From positions 186,001 through 250,000 of the forward strand of contig JAXMDM010000003.1 of assembly GCA_046348835.1 (NCBI GenBank): DNA of 64,000 nucleotides, in the 5' to 3' direction. A model generated the notes under the pieces. That model did not search any database. It saw nothing but the letters and a program-made list of their open reading frames with translations, and had not been told where the DNA came from. Shown here piece after piece: positions 26,353-34,631 of the stretch. Each line of letters begins with the position of its first letter. Within the stretch, counting starts at the first letter, position 1. Source of the DNA: Defluviicoccus sp046348835 (lineage in GTDB: Bacteria; Pseudomonadota; Alphaproteobacteria; Rhodospirillales; Defluviicoccaceae). The translations under genes were made by a program, and so were the position numbers.

Positions 26353-27578
26353 TGTATCCGTTTAGATCAAATCTGACAGGCTCTGATGGTGGGGTGTCGT
26401 CTCCTGGCGTAGATGATTGGAGTATCGGAGCGAGGAGACGACACGATGACGAGGGACGAGAAGATCATCCGCAACAAGGTCGGTGTACTGGAGCTGGCGA
26501 AGCAACTCGGCAGCGTCAGCCACGCCTGCCGGATCATGGGGTTTTCCCGCGACAGCTTCTACCGGTTCAAAGACCTCTACGAGAAGGGTGGCGAAGCGGC
26601 GCTGATCGAGATGTCGCGCCGGGTGCCGAACCCGAGGAACCGGGTGGCCGAGACTGTCGAGCGGCGCATCCTTGAACTCGCCCTGGACCAGCCGGCCTGG
26701 GGGCATACCCGGATGGCCAACGAACTGGCCAAGGAGGGCCTCCGGGTCTCGCCCACCGGCGTGCGCGGTGTCTGGGTCCGCCACGACCTCAACACCATGG
26801 CCAAACGGCTGAAAGCGCTGGAAGCCAAGGTGGCACAGGACGGCCTGATCCTGACCGAGGACCAGTTGGCGGCGCTCGAGAAGACGAAGGCGGACAAGGA
26901 AGCGCACGGCGAGTTCGACAGCGCCTGTCCCGGCTACTGCGGCGCCCAGGACACCTTCTACGTCGGCACGCTGAAGGGGGTGGGCCGCATCTATCAGCAG
27001 ACCTTCATCGACACCTACGCCAAGGTCGGCTTCGCCAAACTTTACGACGTCAAGACGGCGATCACCGCGGCCGACCTGCTGAATGACCGGGTGCTGCCGT
27101 TCTTCGAGGAGCACCAAATCCCGCTCTGCCGGGTGCTCACCGATCGCGGCAGCGAATACTGCGGCAACCCGGAGCGGCACGAGTACGAACTGTATCTCGC
27201 GATCGAGGACATCGATCACAGCCGAACCAAGACCAAGAGCCCGCAAACCAACGGGATCTGCGAGCGCTTCCACAAGACGATGCTGGACGAGTTCTACCGG
27301 GTCGCCTTCCGTAAAAAGCTCTATCGCAGCCTGGCCGAACTGCAAGCCGATCTGGACCAATGGCTCCGCCACTACAATGAGGTCCGTACCCACCAGGGCC
27401 GATGGTGCTACGGCAAGACGCCGATGCAGACCTTCCTTGACAGCCTGCCAATGGCCAGAGAGAAGTTGATCGATCAGCAGAGCCAGCCCGTGGCGATCGC
27501 CTGCTGAGCGGACCTGTCAGAGACGCGGAGACGCGATCCCAAATCTGACAACTGTCCGATCAGGTCTAAACCGATACA
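26353..27578. mobile_element. IS481-family insertion sequence nested in the IS5-type element
   Basis: Ends TGTATCCGTTTAGA (26353) and, on the minus strand from 27578, TGTATCGGTTTAGA, which match at 13 of 14 positions; further inside, both ends have CTGACA-containing stretches. Its single plus-strand gene is intact. The host sequence at the junction reads GCAGCTG on the left and GCTGGTATT on the right, suggesting a short GCTG duplication. Confidence 0.88.
26446..27507 (+). CDS. IS481-family transposase (intact)
   Basis: 353-aa DDE transposase. The N-terminal helix-turn-helix is NKVGVLELAKQLGSVSHACR with MGFSRDSFYRFKDLYEKGG. The rve catalytic core has aspartate in QDTFYVGTLKGVGRIYQ, the second in CRVLTDRGSEYCG and glutamate in NGICERFHKTMLDEFYRVAF, ending RTHQGRWCYGKTPMQTF. 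The start at 26446 was preferred over 26413 because GAGGAG lies ten bases upstream. Being undamaged while its host IS is broken, it is the youngest element in the island. Confidence 0.93.
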   Translation: MTRDEKIIRNKVGVLELAKQLGSVSHACRIMGFSRDSFYRFKDLYEKGGEAALIEMSRRVPNPRNRVAETVERRILELALDQPAWGHTRMANELAKEGLRVSPTGVRGVWVRHDLNTMAKRLKALEAKVAQDGLILTEDQLAALEKTKADKEAHGEFDSACPGYCGAQDTFYVGTLKGVGRIYQQTFIDTYAKVGFAKLYDVKTAITAADLLNDRVLPFFEEHQIPLCRVLTDRGSEYCGNPERHEYELYLAIEDIDHSRTKTKSPQTNGICERFHKTMLDEFYRVAFRKKLYRSLAELQADLDQWLRHYNEVRTHQGRWCYGKTPMQTFLDSLPMAREKLIDQQSQPVAIAC

Positions 27579-27898
27579 GCTGGTATTCGGCCTGGTCGTC
27601 CGACAGCGTATAGAGGCTCTGCAGCACCAGAATGCGGAACATCAGCACCGGATCGTAGGGCGGCCGCCCGCCCTTGGTGCGGTCGCCGCGGCCGAGCGCG
27701 GCGTCGAGCTCGGGCCGGAACAGCTCGAAGTCCACCACCGCCGCCAGCCGTACCAGCGGATCGCCCGCCGCCGAAAGCCACCGCAGCCGCTCATCCGTGT
27801 CGAAAAACCCGCCCTGACCCGCCATCGCTGTCCTCCCCGCCGCAGCAACACGGAATCACACCAAGCCACTCAGCACCATGGTTTTTCGAGGCGTCCAA

Positions 27899-28333
27899 TC
27901 GTCCGCTCGCCAGTGACCCGCTGACCGCCCGCACAAGCCGGGTCTCGTCTTCCCGACCACATCCCGCAAGGAAAAAGCGTTCATCGCGCCCCGAACCTCA
28001 GCGCGTTCACGGGCACGAGGCTGCGGCAACACAAGCGAATGTTGACGTCACGACAGAAGGTGGCTTTATCCCTTGTGCGGAAATGGGGGCGCTTCAAACG
28101 CGGCTTCCGCAGTGGTATACAGAGCGATCAGGAAAGTGGGTTCTCCGCACCACACCATGCGGATTACACTTGCGGGATCTTTGCGGTAGACGATCCTGAA
28201 GTACGCTGCGCTCCCCCCGGGCGACGCTTTGCTAATTAGATGATCCGCTGATCGTCTCTAGGCGGCTTGACTGTCTATGCCTAAAGCCTTAGGCGTCGTC
28301 ACGCGGTTGCCACATTTCTGGCGGGGAGGGGGG
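27899..28333. other. Intergenic, no gene seen
   Basis: About 430 bases between the IS5-type right end and the small lipoprotein gene. No supported coding sequence, RNA or repeat. Confidence 0.5.
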
Positions 28334-28725
28334 ATGAGATTTCATTTTGCTAGCACTTTGATGATTTTGGCCTTGTCGCTAGCTCTGAGTGCGTGTGCCA
28401 CCATTTTTACCGGAAGTTCGGATACAACAGAAATCGACTCAACCCCCGACGGGGCAAAATGCCTTGTCGGGGGTCATGGGTCATTACACCGGGCTCTGTT
28501 GTAGTGAAGCACTCTTCATCGGATGTGCAGGTTGTCTGCAAGAAGGTGGGCTACGAAGACAGTTACGCGACGCTGGATAGCAACTTCAACGCGGTCGCGA
28601 TCGCCAACCTGATCTTTTTCATTCCTTGGATTGTGGATTTAGCGACAGGCAACGCTTGGACCCACGAAGATACCGTTCACGTCATACTGGAGCCAAAGAC
28701 TCAGGACCCCCAGGGCGAACAATAG
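28334..28725 (+). pseudogene. Small lipoprotein gene with one frameshift
   Basis: From ATG 28334 (after GGGGAGGGGG) the product begins MRFHFASTLMILALSLALSA followed by CATIFTGSSDTTEI: a lipoprotein signal with lipobox LSAC. The frame breaks at the G5 run near 28468; adding one G would connect it to VITPGSVVVKHSSSDVQVVC, KKVGYEDSYATLDSNFNAVA, a hydrophobic helix NLIFFIPWIVDLATGNAWT and the stop at 28725. The ~130-aa product would be a membrane-anchored PEGA-like protein. It could be a functional gene with a sequencing error. Confidence 0.7.
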
Positions 28726-28786
28726 AAAGTGATAGTCGATATTCGCCGAACGGATCAAGCTGCACGACGCGGTGATGCCGGTGCGC

Positions 28787-30379
28787 TTAGTAGACGTCGG
28801 CCTGATAGCGGCCGGCTTGGCGTAGCGCGGCCACTGCCGCCTTCGCTTCCGCCGCCGACTTGCCGCCGTGGGTCACGGCGATGTCGGTGAGGGCGGTCTC
28901 CACGTCCTTGGCCATGCGCTTGGCATCACCGCAGACGTAGAAGTGGGCACCCCGCTCGAGCCACTGCCACAGCTCGGCGCCGTCCTCGCGCATTTTGTCC
29001 TGGACGTAGGTCTTGGCGGAGCCGTCGCGCGACCAGGCGAGCGAGAGACGGGTGAGGGTGCCGCGCTGGCGGAGCAGCTCCCACTCCTCTTCGTAGAAGA
29101 AGTCGTGGGCGCTGCGCTGGTGGCCGAAAAACAGCCACGCCGGCCCTTTGGCATCGGTCGCCAGGCGTTCGTGGAGGAAGGCGCGGAACGGCGCGACCCC
29201 GGTGCCGGGGCCGACCATGATGATCGGCGTGTTGTCGTCGGCCGGCAGGCAGAACGCGTGCGCCTTCTGGACGTAGACGAGCAGTTCGCCCGCCGCAGCG
29301 ATCCGGTCGCCGAGATAGGTCGAGGCGACGCCGAGGCGTTCGCGCCCATCGATGGGGTAGCTGACCCGGTCCACCGTCAGGGTGACCCGGCCGGGCTCCG
29401 TCTTCGGCGACGAGGAGATGGAATAGAGGCGGGGCTGCAGCGGCTCCAGGACCTCGATCAGCGCCTCGGGATCGGGGCGGATGCCGGGAAACTTCTGCAG
29501 CGCCGCCAGCACGTCCAGCGTCTCGGCATCGCCGTCAGGATCCTCGCCCTTGGCCAGTGCCTTCGCCTTCTTTCGCCGTTCGCCGCCGGTCAGGTAGGAG
29601 ATGAACTGGAACAGCTCGTCCGGTGCCGGTGCCAGTGACATGCGCTCGATCAGTACGTCGCGCAGCGGCTCGCCGGCAATGGGAAAGTCCGGCGGAACAT
29701 CCACCGCGGCGATGATGGCATCGGCGAGCGCCGGCGGATTGCGCGGAAATATCCCGAGGCTGTCGCCCACCGTGTAGGTCAGACCCGCTTCCGTGAGGTC
29801 GATTTCGATGTGATAGGTCGCCTTTGCCGAGCCCTCCCGGTTCAGCCGGCGACGGCCGATGAAGCGCGCCCTGACCGGCGCCGCCCGCGCATAGCCGGGT
29901 GCCGCCCCCGGGTCGTCCTTCGGCGCCGCCGCCGCCTTTGCCGCCAGCTCGTCCGGATCGAGCACGCCGCCGCCCATCTCCTCGACGAGGGACTTCAGCA
30001 TGCGAGCGGTGGCCTTGCCGCCGGGAACGCAGAGTTGCAGCCGCGGCTCGGCATGATCGAAGATCGCCTGCGCGTAGGTCTTGCAGAGGTAGCCGCACTG
30101 CCCGCAGTCCTGCTGGGCGACCGCCGCCGACATGCGCTGCAGCAGCGGTCGTCCCTCGGCAAGGGCCATGCGCTCGGCGATGTCGAGCGCCGGGTCCTTC
30201 CAGGGGGTGCTCTCTTCCGGCGGCGCCGGCGTGGCGACCGATGCGGTCGGCGGCGGCGGCGCCGTCTTCAACATCACATCCATGAAGAACGCGTTCAGCA
30301 GCCGCCGCTGCTGCGCGCCGAACGGCGCATCCTCGGGGATGATGTCGAGGCGGGGAGGCAGCAGCACGCTCACGGGCAT
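28787..30379 (-). CDS. NADPH-dependent flavoprotein reductase (CysJ-like diflavin reductase without flavodoxin domain)
   Basis: 530-aa probable electron donor to the adjacent nitrite/sulfite reductase. Residues ~90-110 hold DCGQCGYLCKTYAQAI, a small cysteine motif found in this subgroup. The FAD-binding part has LYSISSSPKTEPGRVTLTVD (RxYS motif), the NADPH part MVGPGTGVAPFRAFLHERL, GPAWLFFGHQRSAHDFFYEE and HFYVCGDAKRMAKDVE, ending in RYQADVY with the terminal aromatic that stacks on FAD. The flavodoxin domain of true CysJ is absent. It overlaps nirA by ten bases, so the two are translated together. Confidence 0.9.
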   Translation of the reverse strand: MPVSVLLPPRLDIIPEDAPFGAQQRRLLNAFFMDVMLKTAPPPPTASVATPAPPEESTPWKDPALDIAERMALAEGRPLLQRMSAAVAQQDCGQCGYLCKTYAQAIFDHAEPRLQLCVPGGKATARMLKSLVEEMGGGVLDPDELAAKAAAAPKDDPGAAPGYARAAPVRARFIGRRRLNREGSAKATYHIEIDLTEAGLTYTVGDSLGIFPRNPPALADAIIAAVDVPPDFPIAGEPLRDVLIERMSLAPAPDELFQFISYLTGGERRKKAKALAKGEDPDGDAETLDVLAALQKFPGIRPDPEALIEVLEPLQPRLYSISSSPKTEPGRVTLTVDRVSYPIDGRERLGVASTYLGDRIAAAGELLVYVQKAHAFCLPADDNTPIIMVGPGTGVAPFRAFLHERLATDAKGPAWLFFGHQRSAHDFFYEEEWELLRQRGTLTRLSLAWSRDGSAKTYVQDKMREDGAELWQWLERGAHFYVCGDAKRMAKDVETALTDIAVTHGGKSAAEAKAAVAALRQAGRYQADVY

Positions 30380-32184
30380 TCCCTCCCGGCTTCGGCCAGG
30401 GCCCGCAGGGCCTCGTCGTCGTGGCGTGCGGCGAAGTCGAAGAATGTCTCTTCCGGTGACAAACGATGCCCCAGGTAGGCGGCGAGCAAGCCCTCGACCG
30501 CCGCCGGGCAGCCAGCGCTGGGAATGTCGTGGAAGATCTCACGGCCGATGCGAGCGTGGCTGCCCGAACCGCCGCCGACGACGATGTGAAAGCCCTCGAT
30601 GGGGTCTTCGTCTCCCGGCATGGGGATCTTGCAGGCGAGCAGGCCGATGTCACCGATGTAATGCTGCGCGCACGAATGGTGACAGCCGGTCAGGTGGATG
30701 TTCACCGGCTGATCCATGTCCAGCCGCGCCTCCACATGGGCCGCGATCATCTCGGCCGTGCCTTTGGTGTCCGAGGCGGCAAACTTGCAGCCGGTATTGC
30801 CGGTGCAAGCGACGAGGCCCGCGCGGATCGGCGTTGCCGCCGCCGCCAGGCCGATGGCCGCCAGCGCTGCCAGAGTATCTGCCACCTTGGTATCGGGCAC
30901 CCCGGAGATGAGCAGGTTTTGCCAGACGGTCAGCCGCAGGTCGCCGTCGCCGAAGCGATGGGCGATGTCGGCAAGGCCGCGCATCTCGTCCGCCGTCATC
31001 CGCCCGGTCGGCAGCACCACGCCGACCCAGTTGAGGCCCTTCTGCTTCTGCGGGTGGACGCCGATATGAGCGAGCCGGTCGGGCTCCGGCCGCGGCTTGA
31101 CCACCTCGTCCGGAAGCCGGACCAGCGGCCGGCCGAGCTTTTCCTCCACCGCGGCGAGGAACTTCTCGAAACCCCACCCGTCCAGCACATACTTGAGCCG
31201 CGCCTTCTCGCGGTTGGTGCGGTCACCCTCGTCGATGAAGACGCGCACCACCGCATCGGCCACCGCCGTCGCCTCGGCGGGCTCCAGGTAGACGCCGGTG
31301 GGCGCGGCGAAATCCCGGTGGCCGGTGATGCCGCCCAGCATCAGCCGGAAGCGGATGCCGGGCTCGACGCCGGCCGCCTCCACCACCTCCACCGCCTGGA
31401 AGCCGATGTCGTTGGTATCCTCCAGCGTGGCGATGCGCCCGGCACCGTCGAAGGCGACGTTGAACTTGCGCGGCAGGCCCGACAGCAGGCGGTTGTTCAG
31501 GACGTGGAAGTGCCATTCGCGCGCGTATGGGCGGGTGTCGAGCAGCTCCTGCGGATCGATGCCGGCGGTCGTCGTGCCGGTGACGTTGCGAATGTTGTCG
31601 GCGCCCGAGCCGCGGGTGTGCAGTCCGAGGCTCTGAATCGCCTCGATCAGGCTCACCGCCTTCGTCGCCTCGATCTCGCGGATCTGCAGGTTGGCCCGGG
31701 TGGTGACGTGGGCGTAGCCACCACCGTGGGTCTCCGCCAAGAGCGCCAGACCGGCCATCTGCCAGTGGTTGATGAGGCCGTTGGGGATGCGCAGCCGGCA
31801 CATGTACGAGTTCTGGTTCGGCGCCACGTAGAACAGGCCGTGGAAGCGCCAGCGGAAATTGTCCGGCGGCTTGGGGTACTGGCCGCTCTCCGCCTGTGCC
31901 TTCATCCGTGCATAGGCGTCGAGCGGGTGCTCCTCTCGCTTGAATTTTTCCTGATCGGCCAGGGTTTTCCCCTCGGCCTCGAAGCGGGCCATGGCGAGGA
32001 GGTGCGGCGCGTCCGGTCCGACCGGGGCCGACGGCAGGCTTGCCGCGCCATCGATCGACCGGGTCGCGATCATCCCGGCGACCAGGCCTTCCAGATAGCG
32101 CCGCTGCTCCGGCGTGAAGTCGTCGGCCCTGTCGTCGGCGGCGTCGTCGTCGGCCCTTGGCGCGGGCAAGGAGGTGCCGTCCAT
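30370..32184 (-). CDS. nirA: Siroheme nitrite (or sulfite) reductase, NirA/CysI-type hemoprotein
   Basis: 604-aa siroheme/[4Fe-4S] enzyme reducing nitrite to ammonium (sulfite to sulfide cannot be excluded). It has the two-fold repeated ferrodoxin-like and catalytic halves: GGYAHVTTRANLQIREI and SGADNIRNVTGTTTAGIDP in the first, RLTVWQNLLISGVPD in the second. The cluster and siroheme ligands are CTGNTGCKFA (C-x5-C) and GCHHSCAQHY (C-x3-C). The start at 32184 (MDGTSLPAP) was chosen because the longer frame crosses the nirC gene. It lies between a nitrite channel and a flavoprotein reductase, supporting assimilatory nitrite reduction. Confidence 0.92.
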   Translation of the reverse strand: MDGTSLPAPRADDDAADDRADDFTPEQRRYLEGLVAGMIATRSIDGAASLPSAPVGPDAPHLLAMARFEAEGKTLADQEKFKREEHPLDAYARMKAQAESGQYPKPPDNFRWRFHGLFYVAPNQNSYMCRLRIPNGLINHWQMAGLALLAETHGGGYAHVTTRANLQIREIEATKAVSLIEAIQSLGLHTRGSGADNIRNVTGTTTAGIDPQELLDTRPYAREWHFHVLNNRLLSGLPRKFNVAFDGAGRIATLEDTNDIGFQAVEVVEAAGVEPGIRFRLMLGGITGHRDFAAPTGVYLEPAEATAVADAVVRVFIDEGDRTNREKARLKYVLDGWGFEKFLAAVEEKLGRPLVRLPDEVVKPRPEPDRLAHIGVHPQKQKGLNWVGVVLPTGRMTADEMRGLADIAHRFGDGDLRLTVWQNLLISGVPDTKVADTLAALAAIGLAAAATPIRAGLVACTGNTGCKFAASDTKGTAEMIAAHVEARLDMDQPVNIHLTGCHHSCAQHYIGDIGLLACKIPMPGDEDPIEGFHIVVGGGSGSHARIGREIFHDIPSAGCPAAVEGLLAAYLGHRLSPEETFFDFAARHDDEALRALAEAGRECP

Positions 32185-32189
32185 GGAAG

Positions 32190-32999
32190 CTACTCGGCCG
32201 GCTCTGCGGTCGCCAGCGGTCCCGGCCGGGAGACGGCCAACCGTCCGTCCGCCGCCCAGTAGCCGAGCGCCATGAACACCACCCCGGCGATGGTGTTGCC
32301 GAGGGTGACGAAGAGCAGGTTGTAGGCAGCGCCGCCGACCGACACCGTGTCGGGATGATCGGCGAGGAGGGCGATGGCGAAGATCGTCATGTTGGCGATC
32401 GAGTGCTCGTAGCCCGAGGCGATAAAGGCGAACAGGCACCAGAAGATGAGGATGCACTTGGCGGCATCGTCTTTCGCTCGTGCGCTCATCCAGATCGCCA
32501 GGCAGACCAGCCAGTTGCAGAGGGCTCCGCGCAGCAGCAGAGCCAGCGGGTCGGCGTGCATCTTGGCGGCCGCCACCTTGAACACCAGGTCGGCCCCTTC
32601 TTTGAGCACCTGTCCGCCGCCGCCGCCGACGAAGAGCGCCGCGACGAACACCGAGCCGACGAGATTGCCGACCCAGGACATCGTCCACGAGCGGCTGAGA
32701 TCGGCCATGGTGGTTTTCCGGCGGAGGACGCCGAGCGGCATGATCATCGTATGGCCGGTATAGAGCTCGGCACCGGCGAAGATCACCAGGGTCAGCGCGA
32801 TCCCGAACGTGACCCCCATCACCAGCGGCCGGGTCGAGGCCTCCGCCAGCTGGCCGAGATTGAAGATGAGGATGATCCCGATGCCGACGTAGGCCCCCGC
32901 CATGGCGGCGGCAACGAGGAAACCGAGCGGATTGGTTCGCATCGCCCGCGCCTTGGCGACGGCGGCATCGGCGAACTGATCGATGGTAGCCTGATACAT
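32190..32999 (-). CDS. nirC: Formate/nitrite transporter family channel
   Basis: 269-aa FNT-family pentameric channel with six predicted membrane helices. Family motifs: GFLVAAAMAGAYVGIGIIL (helix 1), AGAELYTGHTMIMPLGVL (central histidine-bearing loop region), TMSWVGNLVGSVFVAALF, LLRGALCNWLVCLAIWMS, SGYEHSIANMTIFAIAL (second conserved His) and the LGNTIAGVVFMALGYW end helix. GGAGAGGAGCGCT precedes ATG 32999. It is five bases upstream of nirA, so it probably imports nitrite for that enzyme. Confidence 0.94.
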   Translation of the reverse strand: MYQATIDQFADAAVAKARAMRTNPLGFLVAAAMAGAYVGIGIILIFNLGQLAEASTRPLVMGVTFGIALTLVIFAGAELYTGHTMIMPLGVLRRKTTMADLSRSWTMSWVGNLVGSVFVAALFVGGGGGQVLKEGADLVFKVAAAKMHADPLALLLRGALCNWLVCLAIWMSARAKDDAAKCILIFWCLFAFIASGYEHSIANMTIFAIALLADHPDTVSVGGAAYNLLFVTLGNTIAGVVFMALGYWAADGRLAVSRPGPLATAEPAE

Positions 33000-33142
33000 A
33001 GCGCTCCTCTCCAGACCCGAAAGCGGAGGCCGCCGACTGGGCCCCCTGGTGCGGGACAGCGATCCGTAACGGTCGCCCGCAACCGCCATGCAATCGCCGC
33101 GCCAAATGAGGGGAAGGGTCAACGAGGGAAAGCGGGAGAGAC

Positions 33143-33247
33143 GCGTTCCCTCTCCCATAAGGGAGAGGGGCAGGGAGAGGGTGACAAAGATTTCCCAAAT
33201 CCACCCCGCGCCGCCCTCTCCCCGATGGGCGAGGGCACTTTCGTGCG
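33143..33247. repeat. REP-like repeat, copy A (plus orientation)
   Basis: A block with GCGTTCCCTCTCCC, TAAGGGAGAGGGGCAGGG and, ~50 bases on, CCGCCCTCTCCCCGA, GGGCGAGGGCACTTTCG. The CCCTCTCCC/GGGAGAGGG palindrome is a common intergenic repeat type in GC-rich proteobacteria. An inverted copy lies at 34230-34358, beyond the di-iron gene. Confidence 0.8.
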
Positions 33248-33307
33248 CGAAGCCTTACCCGGGTCGGACTCGGAGCGACGCCGTTCGTTTCACCGGGTCA
33301 CGCGGCG

Positions 33308-34114
33308 TCAGCCGACATTCCAGCGACGCTGCAGATGGGTCCAGGCGAGCCAGGCGAGAACGGACGACACCCGGGACGGCGGCTTGATCCCCACCGCCTT
33401 CAGGATCATCCGCGTCACCCCGCGCACGTGTTTCTGCAAGTAGAAGCGGGAGGCCCGAACGGCGTAGGCGCGACTGGCGGTGCCGCGATCGTAAGGCTGC
33501 GGATCCATGTTGGCACAGTGATAGGCGATCGCCAGTTCGTCGTCGTCGGCTTCGTGGAGGCGCGTCCAGGCGACTCTCGCCCGCCCGACGAGCCCAAGCT
33601 GTTTGTTGTCGGGGCAAGCCTGCAGGTGTTTATGGAACATGACATAGTGGCGGACCTCGTCGCCGGCGATCCTGGCGCAGATGAACCGCAGCACCGGTTC
33701 CCGGCTTCCGTCGCGGAGGGCCGAGTAGAACGAACTGGTGCCGCTCTCGACAATGCAGCGCGCCACCATTTCGCCGGCGCGAGAACCCCGTACCGACCCT
33801 GTCACATCGATGGGAATTTGGTAGCGGGCGCGAAATTGCCGGTAACGCTCGTGGAAGTGAAATGTGGGGTCAGCCAACTCCGCCCACCGGCCGAGCGCCT
33901 CGCCGTGCTGTTCCTCCTCCTCGCCCCAGCGGAGGATACTCGCCTGAAACGCCTGATCGTCGGCGAAGACGTTGCACAGGTATGCCACGTAGTCGGTGGC
34001 ATTACGCTCGACGAGCGATGCCGCCTTGATGATATCGAGTGCCGCCGGTTCGACGAGGGATGCATCGAAACGATCCCAGGGGATGTCGCTGAGCGACCAA
34101 TGTCTGTCTTCCAT
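33308..34114 (-). CDS. Ferritin-like di-iron carboxylate protein
   Basis: 268 aa, all-helical. Two di-iron half-sites are visible: ILRWGEEEEQHGEALGRW (ExxH, residues ~60-77) and ICARIAGDEVRHYVMFHKHL (ExxH, ~144-163), with further acidic residues in AALDIIKAASLVERNATDY and GEMVARCIVESGTSSFYSA. This matches ferritin-like/acyl-ACP desaturase-like oxidases. The substrate is unknown. The gene stands alone between two inverted REP-like repeats; nirC is transcribed in the same direction but more than 1 kb away. Confidence 0.8.
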   Translation of the reverse strand: MEDRHWSLSDIPWDRFDASLVEPAALDIIKAASLVERNATDYVAYLCNVFADDQAFQASILRWGEEEEQHGEALGRWAELADPTFHFHERYRQFRARYQIPIDVTGSVRGSRAGEMVARCIVESGTSSFYSALRDGSREPVLRFICARIAGDEVRHYVMFHKHLQACPDNKQLGLVGRARVAWTRLHEADDDELAIAYHCANMDPQPYDRGTASRAYAVRASRFYLQKHVRGVTRMILKAVGIKPPSRVSSVLAWLAWTHLQRRWNVG

Positions 34115-34229
34115 CCTTCCGCACCTCCGGCCGAGGCAACAGCGGGCTGCTGCAGGCCGCGCCGCTCCAATCGCTCAATGCCCGGAACCTACTTAAACTT
34201 GAAGCGGGGTGCAAAGCTCAGAGGAGATT

Positions 34230-34358
34230 GGTGCGAAAGTGCCCTCGCCCGTCGGGGAGAGGGCGCCGCACAGCGCCGGGTGAGGGGCGGATGCTGGGAC
34301 ATCAATAGGTTATCCCCCTCACCCTGCCCCTCTCCCTTAAGGGAGAGGGAACGTAAGG
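34230..34358. repeat. REP-like repeat, copy B (inverted relative to copy A)
   Basis: On the minus strand it reads GTTCCCTCTCCCTTAAGGG, AGAGGGGCAGGGTGAGGGGG, then CGCCCTCTCCCCGACGGGCG and AGGGCACTTTCGCAC. Its outer parts match copy A at most positions; the middle differs. The remaining bases up to 34631 hold no supported gene. Confidence 0.8.
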
Positions 34359-34631
34359 GCGCTCGTCTCAGGTGAGACGACGGCGACGATGCCATCGGCG
34401 GGCTTCCGCCCGGTCTCGAAGAGATGCTCACTAGCCTCGATGATGCCGGGTCGATAGCCTTCGATGAGGATGGAGGCGGAGCCGAGCCGATCGCGGATCG
34501 GGTCGGGGGTCGGCGGACGTCGGTGACGCACCGGGTTGAAGGCGGGGCGGCTGCGGCCTAGCCTGCAAGGGAGTTGTCGCTGCCTACAGAACAAACGGCG
34601 AAGAAAAAACCGGACGAAGAGGGATCGAGCG

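Larger units (their letters stand above)
25513..27825 (-). pseudogene. IS5-family transposase, disrupted by insertion
   Basis: The N-terminal part (27825 down to ~27579) reads MAGQGGFFDTDERLRWLSAA and the IS5-type DUF772 domain GGRPPYDPVLMFRILVLQSL ending DDQAEYQL. After the insertion the frame resumes at ~26352 with RDRLSFMRFAGLALHEPVPD, AMGGQIVDATIVEARR (first Asp), VWADTAYRSAANIEMLERR (second Asp) and IRSRVEHVFAAQKRRF (Glu). Apart from the inserted IS the gene seems intact (about 360 aa). Confidence 0.9.
25373..27898. mobile_element. IS5-type element, interrupted by an IS481-type element
   Basis: Terminal inverted repeats TTGGACGCCTCGAAGAAC (25373-25390) and, on the other strand at 27898, TTGGACGCCTCGAAAAAC: 17 of 18 bases match. 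The minus-strand transposase is split by the insertion at 26353-27578. Without the insert the element would be ~1.3 kb, usual for this group. No clear target duplication is seen outside the repeats. Confidence 0.85.

Noticed and set aside
30370..33204. A single 944-codon frame read as one fused NirC-NirA protein
   Set aside because: Its first third is out of frame with the real nirC gene and lacks motifs; NirA starts at 32184.
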